Below are positions 22,301 through 26,667 of a DNA stretch of 29,905 nucleotides, piece after piece. This DNA is from Coptodactyla brooksi (Eukaryota; Arthropoda; Insecta; Coleoptera; Scarabaeidae), in NCBI GenBank assembly GCA_033557675.1, contig JAWQRM010000122.1, positions 1 to 29,905 of the forward strand, given 5' to 3'. Both the position numbers and the translations under genes were made by a program. The notes beneath the pieces are model-generated. The model was not told the DNA's origin, did no database searches, and saw only the letters and a list, made by a program, of their open reading frames with translations. Each line of letters begins with the position of its first letter. Position 1 is the first letter of the stretch.

Positions 22301-25085
22301 ATTAGCAACTTTCTTTATATCAATCAGAAAGCCTGATAAAAAAAAAACGATAAAAACTAACTTATTTATTTTTTTATTCACATAAATCAGGAAGTAATAG
22401 GCGTTTGCCAAAAAAGGATTGATTTTTCGATAAAAAGATTCGTAGTGAAGGTGCCATTGTGAACACTACGTTAATCTCAGCTAAACAAATCACAATGTTA
22501 ATCAAAGTGAACACATTTACAACCAAGTAAAACGAAGTCACCACTACGCCAAAATTTGTAGAGAGGATGCTCGACGCACGTTTCGCTAACCAAGTTAGCA
22601 TCATCAGGAGCGATGAAAGACTGACAAATTTTAGCGTACAAATTTTGGCGTAGTGGTGACTTCGTTTTACTTGGTTACAAAGCCAAAGGTTCCAAACCCT
22701 CAATTTTAACATTTACAACGCATAGACAGTACACCTCTGACTTTCTGGAATTGATAAACTGCTTTGAGAGGAGTGTAAGTCATTAACAGAATTTTAAAAA
22801 ATCTAAACTGAACATTTATTATCTATTATCACCTATTCCTACCTATTACTGTCTATTATAACATACCTTCTTTTTTTCTCTTTGAGTTTAAGCACATTTG
22901 CAATAATATAGCAGACCTACTGTTGTTATTCATTTTGGCAACAAAATTAATTTTCAGAATTGATGAGCCCTAAGCGAGAAGCAAGTTGAGAGGGAAACAA
23001 ATTGTGATATTGCCAAACCTAAGGATGCACAAACAGTGATGTGTAGAGAAAAGATGGATCAACGATATATTCATGACAAGCACGAATTCTGGTGGCAGAG
23101 TATATCGACTATGTTCGCACCTAATCTGTACATTTAACACCTGTTCTGCATTCTGACAACCGCCATAGTGCCCATACCACCGGTGTTATACAGTGCAATC
23201 TCTAAAATATAAATTCCCAGAAAAAATATATCCAGCATCATTTTTCGCTAAATTAATATATGTATCATTAGTACATTGATTAATTTAGTTGTTTTCATAT
23301 AAATACAGATCTATGATCTAGTACTTATCAATAATTATTTATAAAACTTAGTTATAGTGAATCTCTTTCTAGTCAATCAATATCAACCACACGGGAAACA
23401 ACGCAGAATGGTTTGGCTTCCATAAGTCTAGTAACATGGCATCAGTTGTAGCCTGGAATATAGTTTACATGGCAGTAGCAACTCTCTATTCCGTAATCTT
23501 AATAAGGCAGTACAATCATAGAATTGCCATGGGCTATCCAGCAGTCAGACCATTTTTTGTATTTTCAAATATCAGAAGATTCGAAGCTGATAAAAACTTA
23601 AAAAATGCTGTTAAGTTTTTATGCAATCATGGATACTATAAATTTGGTGTCGAGGTAACAAATCAGCCTGTACCACTTCAACAAAGCACTTAATGTTTGG
23701 ATTTATTTTAGATTTCTTTAATAGCTACTGTAGCTTTAATAGGAATTCGAATGGATGTTTACGCACTTTGTTATGCAATATGGTTGTTCATACTCTGCTT
23801 TTTAAAGCGGGAAATATTGAGAGCTGGAGTGTGGACCTTATTCCTGTTTTTTATTGCGGTTACAATACCAATACAATACGTATTTTGTGTTGGCATACTT
23901 CCTAGTTTCTGCATAGAGTTTCCGTGGGATAATTCGCCTCTATTGCGCAGGTTGCAAAAGTGGGCTTTCTTGATGGATACTGTTCAACCTCCGAATGCTA
24001 AGCGGTTAGTCTGTGATTTTGTGTTGCTGCTACTCGTAGCAAGACAGAGAGTAGCGTTCCGGATCGAGGACAGATTTAAGAACAGAGAGTATCCTGGAGG
24101 CTCCAATGATAGCATTATACACTATGCAGAAACTAAGAATTTTGTAAATCCAGTGCCTGACTATATTACTTATGCCAGGTAAGCTACGAGAAGTTTCATA
24201 TATCTTTAGAATAGTCAAAACAACAAAACATTTTGGTTCTTTAATTTTAGATCATATTTAGATGTCTTTAAACGAGTTGTATTCCTAAGTTTCATGTGGA
24301 TTACCCTTGCTGCACTCTTCCTAGCAGGTGCAAATCGTGTAAACATTTTTTCAGTGGGCTATCTCATAGGATCATTCATTTTTCTATGGCAAGGCACGGA
24401 ATTGTACTTAAAACCTTTACCTACTATATTGCAATTGTAAGTATAAATAAATTATGACACACAAAATTAACTGTCATAATTCTGTATTGTAAGCTGGAAC
24501 TGCCTAATATGCTATAGCGTTATCGTAATATTCCTAAAAGCTGTTTTCCAATTGGTTGGATGTGTGTGGATTGCTGACTTATCATTTGACCTGTGTTGGG
24601 TTGTACAGCTGCTTGGCATCGAATGCATAGATAAACTTAAAATAGCCCCCAAGACTATATCTGCAGGTGACTGCTATGTTCCTGGAGAATCTGTTGGTCT
24701 TGCTTGGGACTGCGTTTGTTTTGCATTTTTGATAATGCAAAAAAAACTTTTCTGCAGTTACAATTTCTTCCATATTGTAGATGAAACAAAAGCAAGTACT
24801 ATTTTAGCTTCGAGAGGTAAGCAATAAATGCAAAGAAAATTATTTTTATATACTTACTATTGATCTGCAGTCATTGTTTTGGCTTTAGAGTTTTCCTTTG
24901 TGTACTTAGTTTTGGTTTTGTAGGCGCCGATTTAATCGAAGTGTTAAGGCAGAGGAGAATGCATGAACAGGCTGAACATGAAAAATTAGTATTGGTGAAG
25001 ATTAAGGCAAAAATGGATAGAATCAAAGCCACTCAAGAAAAAATACGGGGTCCTAATTATCAAGAAGTCGATAATCATTATGTCG
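3255..25085 (+). CDS. Piezo: Piezo mechanosensitive ion channel, 14 internal exons (partial gene)
   Basis: Piezo is a homotrimeric plasma-membrane cation channel opened by membrane tension. The join is 3255-3501, 3557-3716, 3799-3948, 9109-9253, 13572-13690, 13743-14336, 14394-14542, 15567-15826, 15893-16212, 23373-23654, 23712-24178, 24251-24436, 24494-24816, 24924-25085. All junction phases agree, giving 3564 nt or about 1188 residues. Diagnostic blocks are WSITYHSWLAFVLL, LQLHYF-like IQLHYFHKDFLQLT, WFGFHK, PWDNSP and the basic helical beam at the end. By recognition this corresponds to about residues 190-1365 of vertebrate PIEZO1: the blade's repeated four-helix transmembrane units and the beam. 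The start codon is upstream and the anchor, cap and pore are downstream of the window. Exon boundaries are inferred from GT-AG signals and phase; no transcript data were available. The long introns are heavily loaded with transposons. Confidence 0.93.
3557..3716 (+). CDS. Piezo: Piezo exon: extracellular loop and transmembrane helix
   Basis: The acceptor AATAACAG is followed by G, completing an Arg codon. The exon encodes a polar loop with a possible N-glycosylation site (NTSGD) and then a helix ending LLFYISALLSKELIKPM. The donor ATG|GTAAGT is near consensus and the exon ends in phase 0. The upstream intron is only 55 bp. Confidence 0.92.
3799..3948 (+). CDS. Piezo: Piezo exon: basic cytosolic linker
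   Basis: This exon of exactly 50 codons lies between TTTTTTTAG and AGA|GTAAGG and is phase 0 at both ends. It encodes a very basic, Ser- and Arg-rich cytosolic stretch (RRQVSKRLSDRRLLRS, then RWHNATRKVR) with no hydrophobic segment. In Piezo a variable charged linker occupies this place between early transmembrane units. A 5160-bp intron full of transposons follows. Confidence 0.88.
4039..4704. mobile_element. piggyBac-type MITE flanked by TTAA
   Basis: The two ends are inverted repeats beginning CCCGACGCCGATGA (left) and CCCGGCGCCAATGA (right, other strand). Each is flanked directly by TTAA, at 4035-4038 and 4705-4708, the invariant piggyBac target duplication. Behind the ends, inverted subterminal blocks share AATACACATGCA and several TTGCATGC/TGCAAGTA words, so the element can fold on itself. 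It is 666 bp with no transposase. An open frame on the minus strand inside it is not protein-like. It sits in the intron after the third Piezo exon of the window. Confidence 0.8.
4709..5100. other. Intron sequence without recognised features
   Basis: AT-rich with scattered AATAAT runs. I see no coding frame, RNA gene or bounded repeat. Confidence 0.5.
5103..5155 (+). repeat. tRNA-like relic, probably a SINE head or tRNA pseudogene
   Basis: The stretch contains a perfect T arm at 5134-5150 (GCAGG, loop TTTGAAT, CCTGC), which includes a Pol III B-box-like GGTTTGAATCC. Before it, AGTGGAGCACTTGCC resembles an A-box/D-arm remnant. A full cloverleaf with acceptor stem cannot be drawn, so this is not a working tRNA. 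Confidence 0.5.
5486..5520. repeat. TC/TATC microsatellite
   Basis: A run of CT dinucleotides followed by TATC units. Simple repeat in the intron. Confidence 0.85.
5521..6467. other. Intron sequence without recognised features
   Basis: AT-rich and without a convincing frame or bounded repeat. The part at about 6183-6412 is richer in GC and has partly open minus-strand frames that could be an old transposon piece, but I could not identify a family. Confidence 0.4.
6470..7307 (-). mobile_element. Tc1/mariner-type element, internally deleted, with terminal inverted repeats
   Basis: The ends are 25-bp inverted repeats sharing CAGAAACAATTAGAC and starting CAGG, with three mismatches. They are flanked by TA at 6468-6469 and 7308-7309. 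The minus strand encodes transposase pieces. Near the right end are the helix-turn-helix blocks (EASFKNKDSAAVMQ, HFDIERNGKVPTHQTI and NWVTQF), then DKKPPVRPRTTQTLENIRRV and SARRLDP. Near the left end is a short C-terminal remnant. The central catalytic region with the Asp triad is missing, and stops and frame changes are present. This is a dead, DUF4817-group mariner that has lost its catalytic core. Confidence 0.82.
7576..7653. mobile_element. Small palindromic MITE
   Basis: Two 25-bp arms are inverted copies (left begins AGGGTTATTCAGAAACTGAG, right reads AGGGTTATTCGGAAACTAAG on the other strand), with two mismatches and a 28-bp centre. The ends resemble those of mariner-related elements. 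There is no coding sequence. Confidence 0.7.
7654..8294. other. Intron sequence without recognised features
   Basis: AT-rich; the open minus-strand frame at 7732-7944 has no recognisable composition or motif. The end of this stretch may be the body of the Penelope-like tail that follows. Confidence 0.4.
8295..8339 (+). ncRNA. Degenerate hammerhead-like motif in a Penelope-type repeat tail
   Basis: The conserved second half of a hammerhead core is intact: GCGAAACGTGCGTC followed by AAGC. A small stem (GTC, loop, GAC) precedes it, and GCTCTTG could pair with CAAGC as helix I. The first core segment, normally CTGATGA, is degraded to GTGAAGA, so self-cleavage is unlikely. Downstream TTTTGGTGTAGTGGTG resembles the arm sequence next to the hammerhead at 22.6 kb, tying both to one element family. 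Confidence 0.5.
8719..8770 (+). ncRNA. Second degenerate hammerhead-like motif
   Basis: ACTCTTAATGAAGA is followed by a stem (CTGCTAT against ATAGACAG with one bulge) and then GCGAAACGTTGACGGTC. The order is that of a hammerhead (first core, stem II, GAAA, short helix III, GTC), but the first core is altered. Probably a relic of another Penelope-like copy. Confidence 0.4.
9109..9253 (+). CDS. Piezo: Piezo exon (probable): acidic/Ser-rich cytosolic linker
   Basis: An isolated 145-nt exon follows the acceptor CATTTTCTCAG at 9108. It starts in phase 0, as required by the previous exon, and encodes LMRGVSPSRRYGSDKKKG and then an acidic Ser/Asp-rich stretch ending near NIDTGQDNL. It must end in phase 1 to join the next exon, making a GAT (Asp) codon. 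Two donors fit: 9253|GTTGGT (used here) and 9238|GTCAGG. Neither is strong. There is no transmembrane segment, as expected for this linker, so support rests on phase and composition more than conserved residues. Confidence 0.7.
9254..10134. other. Intron sequence with one diverged direct repeat
   Basis: No gene is recognised. A segment of about 44 bp starting ACATGTGCTACATTTTAAAG at 9297 recurs, diverged, at 9597-9639 (both end AAATAATTAG). The cause is unclear. Confidence 0.45.
10135..10162. repeat. Perfect palindrome, 12-bp arms
   Basis: GTGGACACCCGG, four bases GTAT, then CCGGGTGTCCAC. It is strikingly GC-rich in AT-rich surroundings. Related words occur at 10316-10345 and 10852-10883, suggesting the fused ends of a small transposon family. 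Confidence 0.85.
10316..10883. mobile_element. Putative MITE with imperfect terminal inverted repeats
   Basis: The left end (GGACACACCCGAGTACCCCG, then GTATCCACTA) and the right end (TAGTGGTGGATACCTGGGTA, then TCCTGAGTGTTT) are imperfect inverted copies about 570 bp apart. The interior is non-coding. Target duplication is not resolved, so the superfamily is uncertain; the sequence of the ends matches the palindrome at 10135. Confidence 0.55.
10884..13071. other. Intron sequence without recognised genes
   Basis: AT-rich. A more GC-balanced piece at about 11240-11520 may be an old repeat, but I could not assign it. Short open frames at 11524-11724 and 12561-12773 are not protein-like. Confidence 0.45.
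13072..13113 (+). ncRNA. Hammerhead-like ribozyme motif, type I with minimal helix III
   Basis: In order: GCTT (helix I), core CTGACGA, an extra T, stem II GGCTTA-GAAA-TAAGCT, core GAAA, a very short helix III ending GGTA, and AAGC, which pairs with the opening GCTT. All invariant core positions of CTGANGA and GAAA are present, and GTA is an allowed cleavage triplet. Very short helix III is typical of hammerheads carried by Penelope-like retroelements, so this is probably the 3' end of such an element. The unpaired base between the core and stem II is unusual and may reduce activity. Confidence 0.6.
13572..13690 (+). CDS. Piezo: Piezo exon: linker end and helix before the WSITYHSW motif
   Basis: The acceptor is TTTTTCCAG. 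Two bases complete an Asp codon, followed by an acidic PSQDEEEK stretch and an amphipathic helix running into SYIATNIIMM. This residue order (acidic linker, then a YIxTNIIMM helix) directly precedes WSITYHSW in Piezo proteins. It ends in phase 0 at ATG|GTAATG. A 52-bp intron follows. Confidence 0.92.
13743..14336 (+). CDS. Piezo: Piezo exon: conserved WSITYHSW transmembrane units
   Basis: This 198-codon exon opens CWSITYHSWLAFVLLIWAN, one of the most conserved Piezo blade signatures. It continues through several hydrophobic helices, the loop NLTEEELPSQLAHINLAQVG, the FWFTLRQYTTE helix end, a cytosolic Lys/Gln and Ala-rich linker, and WIWVVAITLFVVAITG. It ends in phase 0 at CAG|GTACAT. The splice acceptor is CTATCTTTATAG. 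An antisense open frame over its second half has no independent support. Confidence 0.95.
14394..14542 (+). CDS. Piezo: Piezo exon: transmembrane helix with VYTYQF motif
   Basis: The exon starts LSFNFWRRMMFIFLLVVIIY and continues LVLVYTYQFDNFEMYWKDY, matching the conserved YTFQF/YW block of Piezo. The acceptor is TTCAATTTAG after a 57-bp intron, and the donor is GA|GTGAGT in phase 2. The next exon supplies the third base of a Glu codon. Confidence 0.94.
14543..15566. other. Piezo intron without recognised features
   Basis: AT-rich intron of 1024 bp. I see only an isolated GTTCGAATCC (15097-15106), discussed under rejected items. No frame or bounded repeat. Confidence 0.6.
15567..15826 (+). 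CDS. Piezo: Piezo exon: IQLHYFHKDFLQLT helix and acidic linker
   Basis: After ATTTTTAG the exon completes a Glu codon and reads QLDIGLEKYKTTQLFVRL. A helix ending VIQLHYFHKDFLQLT follows; the LQLHYFH block is highly conserved in Piezo. A Ser/Asp/Glu-rich cytosolic linker ends in LDLTDVG. I place the donor at A|GTAAAC (15827) rather than the later AG|GTAATT (15860). The later one would leave a 33-nt intron and throw the next exon into a frame that stops. Confidence 0.88.
15893..16212 (+). CDS. Piezo: Piezo exon: LEIQMHRFVLF transmembrane unit
   Basis: The acceptor is CTTCTTTTTTAG. With the phase-1 donor at 15826 the exon reads T, ISSKNLKRSFKHFWRRCQ and then the conserved Piezo order YLEIQMHRFVLFIG, two further helices and LSQMVYQVEYIHHEWWD, ending CD in phase 0 at GAT|GTAAGT. 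The alternative frame at the same acceptor hits a TAG after about 47 codons. The following intron is 7160 bp. Confidence 0.92.
16275..16360. repeat. (TA)n microsatellite, two blocks
   Basis: Two long TA runs separated by CACACATATAAAGCTGGGGT and followed by a shorter one. Located just inside the 7.2-kb Piezo intron. Confidence 0.9.
16540..17345 (+). pseudogene. Tc1/mariner-type transposase, N-terminal two thirds (DUF4817 helix-turn-helix)
   Basis: A long open frame encodes an N-terminal helix-turn-helix (TTAERVQIIKWYLSGNSSEE). A basic linker (RDPRQPQLKPERKARE), a second helix-turn-helix (SSRQIAEEVGVSARIIRNIL) and the start of the catalytic core with ILFSDESSF, the first catalytic Asp, follow. 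The second catalytic block, normally FQQDGAPAH, reads FQHGSCPAH here, so the second Asp is lost. The frame then runs into a TA repeat near 17355 and the C-terminal third with the last Asp is absent. The usual ATG has become GTG. It is uninterrupted by stops for over 260 codons, so it is younger than its neighbours, but it cannot be active. Confidence 0.88.
17415..18200 (-). pseudogene. hAT-family transposase C-terminal relic
   Basis: The minus-strand frame from 17696 down to 17415 contains the hAT dimerisation block (MSTLQTERCFSSLKK, FFLRNTTREDRLTALGMFSI) near its C-terminus. Higher on the same strand, around 18070-18180, other frames give DDSFLYWLNLFNKVMPHLDL and FNQLQKIESDS, typical of the arthropod hAT proteins often named 52 kDa repressor-like. 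Stops and frame changes intervene, so it is a relic. The N-terminal zinc finger is not identified; it may extend toward 18.8 kb. It abuts the mariner relic in opposite orientation. Confidence 0.8.
18201..19300. other. Intron sequence, possible further hAT relic and a short hairpin
   Basis: Probably in part the upstream half of the hAT relic on the minus strand, too decayed to follow. Around 18860-18882 GGCTCT-CTATAC-AGAGCC forms a small hairpin in a GC-richer patch. No host gene seen. Confidence 0.4.
19305..20045 (+). pseudogene. piggyBac transposase, N-terminal and central relic
   Basis: Pieces in several + frames follow the piggyBac order. An acidic SDNESSGKDVF start comes first, then FWEIVVTETNFFARQ and KEYRPHPVT, then GKVMPFKRF and QISRFLHF. 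INFWNEKLTEIYTPNENVS, FLMKYKGRLGIHTI, LSKKARLG and LLETSTGF end it. Many stops and shifts break it. The final catalytic part and the zinc-binding tail are missing, whereas the relic at 1-2 kb has exactly those, so the two may be separate fragments of one family. Confidence 0.8.
20126..21700 (-). pseudogene. Crypton-like tyrosine recombinase relic
   Basis: Read on the minus strand from high to low coordinates, the pieces follow an arthropod tyrosine-recombinase transposon family. First is FPRMLTDKISLKQKRIRLS, then MRELAK and SIENMFDLQPEFFDIVVQSA with ELPTFAMNISRFLKDCC (21507-21214). LVPLAADLKLFRNSLIERGN and RLRVGELQRM, the box with the first catalytic Arg, follow near 21.1 kb. KQFKRVLTRGER comes next, then STKLRKHLATLRQVFNM (the R-x-H box near 20.7 kb) and FPDDVYQTAV. 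The last domain begins VPWTNQQKEVVVKFFKFHI. The usual GH-to-Tyr block between the LRKHLAT and DDVYQTA parts is deleted, so the catalytic Tyr is lost. These elements normally excise and integrate as circles by site-specific recombination. The family name Crypton is from recognition. Confidence 0.72.
20389..20463. repeat. Perfect 34-bp inverted repeat (hairpin) with 7-nt loop
   Basis: The left arm 20389-20422 (starting TTTAAGTAAATAATTACTTT, ending AACAAGAGA) is exactly complementary to the right arm 20430-20463. The loop is CATTTTT. It lies inside the Crypton-like relic between its recombinase part and its C-terminal domain. Perfect arms in otherwise decayed sequence point to a recent origin. 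Confidence 0.95.
21701..22520. other. Intron sequence, possible N-terminal part of the Crypton-like relic
   Basis: Minus-strand frames near 21900-22000 are partly open but too decayed for assignment. No host exon is seen. Confidence 0.35.
22521..22676. mobile_element. Perfect 40-bp inverted repeats flanking a hammerhead motif (Penelope-type tail)
   Basis: The arms at 22521-22560 (starting AACCAAGTAAAACGAAGTCA) and 22637-22676 are exact inverted copies separated by 76 bp that contain the hammerhead-like motif below. The arm word TTTTGGCGTAGTGGTG recurs as TTTTGGTGTAGTGGTG after the motif at 8.3 kb. Penelope-like elements often carry a hammerhead in terminal repeats and can insert in partial inverted arrangements, which would explain the structure. 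Confidence 0.75.
22569..22611 (-). ncRNA. Hammerhead-like ribozyme motif, type I with minimal helix III
   Basis: On the minus strand: GCTC (helix I), core CTGATGA, an extra T, stem II GCTAAC-TTG-GTTAGC (six perfect pairs), core GAAA, a two-to-three-pair helix III, cleavage triplet GTC, and GAGC pairing with the opening GCTC. All invariant hammerhead core bases are present. The single base between core and stem II is the same oddity seen at 13072-13113. Activity has not been shown here. Penelope-like elements are known carriers of such motifs. Confidence 0.65.
22677..23372. other. End of the 7.2-kb Piezo intron
   Basis: AT-rich; nothing recognised apart from the acceptor tract TGAATCTCTTTCTAG at its end. 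Confidence 0.55.
23373..23654 (+). CDS. Piezo: Piezo exon: WFGFHK loop and following helix
   Basis: Acceptor CTCTTTCTAG, phase 0. The exon encodes a glycosylation-prone loop (NHTGNNAEWFGFHK, where Piezo proteins carry a conserved W-x-G-x-x-K), the helix MAVATLYSVILI, a cytosolic stretch and NHGYYKFGVE. The donor is GAG|GTAACA. All 94 codons are open. Confidence 0.95.
23712..24178 (+). CDS. Piezo: Piezo exon: RMDVYALCYAIW to PWDNSP region
   Basis: The exon opens ISLIATVALIGIRMDVYALC and runs through two helices to a conserved short loop with CIEFPWDNSP. It then passes RLQKWAFL and PPNAKRLVCDFVLLLLVARQ and ends in PDYITYA plus AG (phase 2). These blocks are in the same order in Piezo proteins (Y/FPW loop, KWL, PN..LxxDFLLLL). 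The upstream intron is 57 bp and the donor is AG|GTAAGC. Confidence 0.95.
24251..24436 (+). CDS. Piezo: Piezo exon: RSYLDVFKR helix
   Basis: Acceptor TTAATTTTAG. The first base completes Arg, giving RSYLDVFKRVVFLSFMWITL. A loop with GANRVNIFSVGYLIG, characteristic of Piezo, and a final helix follow. Donor TT|GTAAGT in phase 2. Confidence 0.95.
24494..24816 (+). CDS. Piezo: Piezo exon: QLLGIEC to LASRG region
   Basis: The acceptor is TTGTAAG and the first base completes a Phe codon. It encodes WNCLICYSVIVIFLK, a loop ending in LCWVVQLLGI, a cysteine-containing extracellular loop, the helix WDCVCFAFLIMQ and SYNFFHIVDETKAS, and ends LASR plus G. This matches the W-D-x-V-C-F and L-A-S-R-G blocks of Piezo just before the beam. 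Donor G|GTAAGC, phase 1. Confidence 0.94.
24924..25085 (+). CDS. Piezo: Piezo exon: intracellular beam helix
   Basis: After TTTGGTTTTGTAG the exon reads GADLIEVLRQRRMHEQ and a long charged helix (KLVLVKIKAKMDRIKATQEK) followed by IRGPNYQEVDNHYV. This is the Piezo beam, the rod that couples the blade to the pore. It closes in phase 1 at G|GTAAGT. The next constitutive exon, expected to carry an SGDYYMF-like block, is not found in the remaining 4.8 kb. Confidence 0.94.
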
Positions 25086-25274
25086 GTAAGTTTAGTTCTT
25101 TTTATCTGCTTATGCTTTAATGTTGAGATTTAAATCTTCTGTTATTCACAAGAGTCTGATACTCTGGCTACTTTTATTTTATGATATAGGGACTACTTAT
25201 TAACCATCAAAATTATGTAGCTAATAACCATTGTGTTTCCATAAGTACTCATCTATTAGTTAGGTCATCGTCAG

Positions 25275-25700
25275 CTTCATCATGTGTGTCGGCAACATCT
25301 CAAACTCCAGAAGCTGGTTACCACACTCCCATCGATGAGGACGAACCCGCCCCGCTAACCCCAGCTGCGGGTTCCTCCCTGATTCAACCGCAGGCTTCCT
25401 CGCCGTTTTCGGCCATAATGACCGTTTCTTTGGAGGGCTACCTAGAGCCCCAGAGGATGTCTTTCAGTTCTCCGCCCAACTCGGAGCTCAACCCGAGACC
25501 AGCTTCCCCCGATGACAGTTATCCTGTCTTCTCACCTCCTCCCTATGAGGAGGCCCCAACTTATGCTGAAGCAGTGACTCCTGCTCCGCGTCCAGCTCAA
25601 AGACAAATCAGCCTAGGCCCACCATGGATGAACGGCTTGACTACACCCAGGCAGAGTGTTATTTCGTACTCGTCTAGGTCACCCTTGAGCCATCACACAT
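25275..25700 (+). CDS. Candidate alternative Piezo exon, disordered Pro/Ser-rich with a PPPY motif
   Basis: An open frame (codons from 25277, open to 25717) stands out from the AT-rich surroundings by its C-rich codons. It encodes a low-complexity acidic, Pro/Ser-rich polypeptide: AGYHTPIDEDEPAPLTP, then SPPPYEEAPTYAEAV and SLGPPWMNGL. There is no transmembrane segment. PPPY is the classic binding motif for WW domains such as those of NEDD4-family ubiquitin ligases. An AG at 25273-25274 gives a phase-1 start compatible with the beam exon, and CAT|GTAATT at 25700 gives a phase-1 end. I do not recognise this stretch as known Piezo, so it could instead be an exon of a nested gene or a retroposed fragment. 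The acceptor has only a weak pyrimidine tract. Confidence 0.5.
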
Positions 25701-25818
25701 GTAATTTTGTTTTTTGATGGATGTTTGTTTCTAGAAGATCTGCTTTAAATATCGAGCGTGTACAATTGTGTGAAAAATGTACAGTGATAATCCTTTTTCT
25801 TTCTTATTCCTCTCACAG

Positions 25819-25862
25819 CTTCTAGGTACAATTTTAGATCCGCAGATATATTTGTTCTATAA
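25819..25862 (+). CDS. Candidate terminal exon ending in a stop codon
   Basis: A strong acceptor (long T/C tract ending CCTCTCACAG at 25818) is followed by a frame that joins in phase to the 25275-25700 candidate. It adds SSRYNFRSADIFVL and a TAA at 25860-25862. If used, it would end the protein here; a short 3' UTR would follow. It is also phase-compatible with the beam exon directly. The strong acceptor is seen; its use is inferred. Confidence 0.4.
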
Positions 25863-26604
25863 CAAGTAGTACTTAAAAAAGTACTTTTTAATTAACAGTA
25901 CATGTTTAAGATTTGTCCTATTAATGAAATATTACAATAACAGATTGTATGTAATTTAAATTAAGTCATGTATTAGCTTTATTTGAGAGACTGGTTAATC
26001 CACAGATAAATCAAGCAGCTTATGTCCTCAGACTGAGTGCAATATATCTAAGGACTAATCTGAATATCTACTGTGTGTAGTTATAATTAAAATCTTATTT
26101 TTATACTCTTTATATATTTTGTCCGGCTTAAGATGTTTTACACTCTTGGCAACAATGACTTCTAACAATGTGTCCAGACATACGAGACAACTTCTGTTTT
26201 AATACTGTATCTGAATCTTGTGCATACAGCATCTTTCTTAAGCATCCCACTGAATTGGTTAGCAGGGATGGGCATATATTCCCTTAGAATGTCCTATTTT
26301 TCATAATACCATATATTTGCCATATAATTAATCTGTGTATCAAAAGTATTACTTTTTATATTCTGATAAGCACTACAACTGATAAGCACACTTCTGGTAT
26401 TATCTAATGTTTTGAAATGGGTGCTTGAGGTGAAGTTTAGAAATTTAACTCACCTCCGCCTGTTGAATCATATACAATTTCTGTCACTTAACATATTTAT
26501 TGATCATTTTTTGCAGCTGTAAATATTCATTCTGTTATATTTTTGAGCTTGTTACATGCACGAATTTTTTTCTGTAGATCTTATGTTGATATTTTTTCTT
26601 GTAG
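25863..26604. other. Non-coding stretch between candidate exons
   Basis: AT-rich; would be 3' UTR if the stop at 25860 is used, otherwise intron. A short palindrome AGTACTTAAAAAAGTACT lies at about 25868. I see no gene. Confidence 0.4.
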
Positions 26605-26667
26605 ATGTTATATACCCTAGAACTAGGCCACTATATAGGAGAAAATATCCAAAGACGAATAAAGAGG
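26605..26667 (+). CDS. Piezo: Candidate 63-nt cassette exon of Piezo
   Basis: This exact 21-codon unit lies between the strong acceptor TTTTTTCTTGTAG and donor GAGG|GTAAAC, phase 1 at both ends. Inserted after the beam exon it would encode DVIYPRTRPLYRRKYPKTNK plus Glu, a basic segment. The length is a multiple of three, so skipping preserves the frame. It is open in that frame and lies where the beam-to-latch linker would continue. No transcript evidence; chance is possible for so short an exon. Confidence 0.5.
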
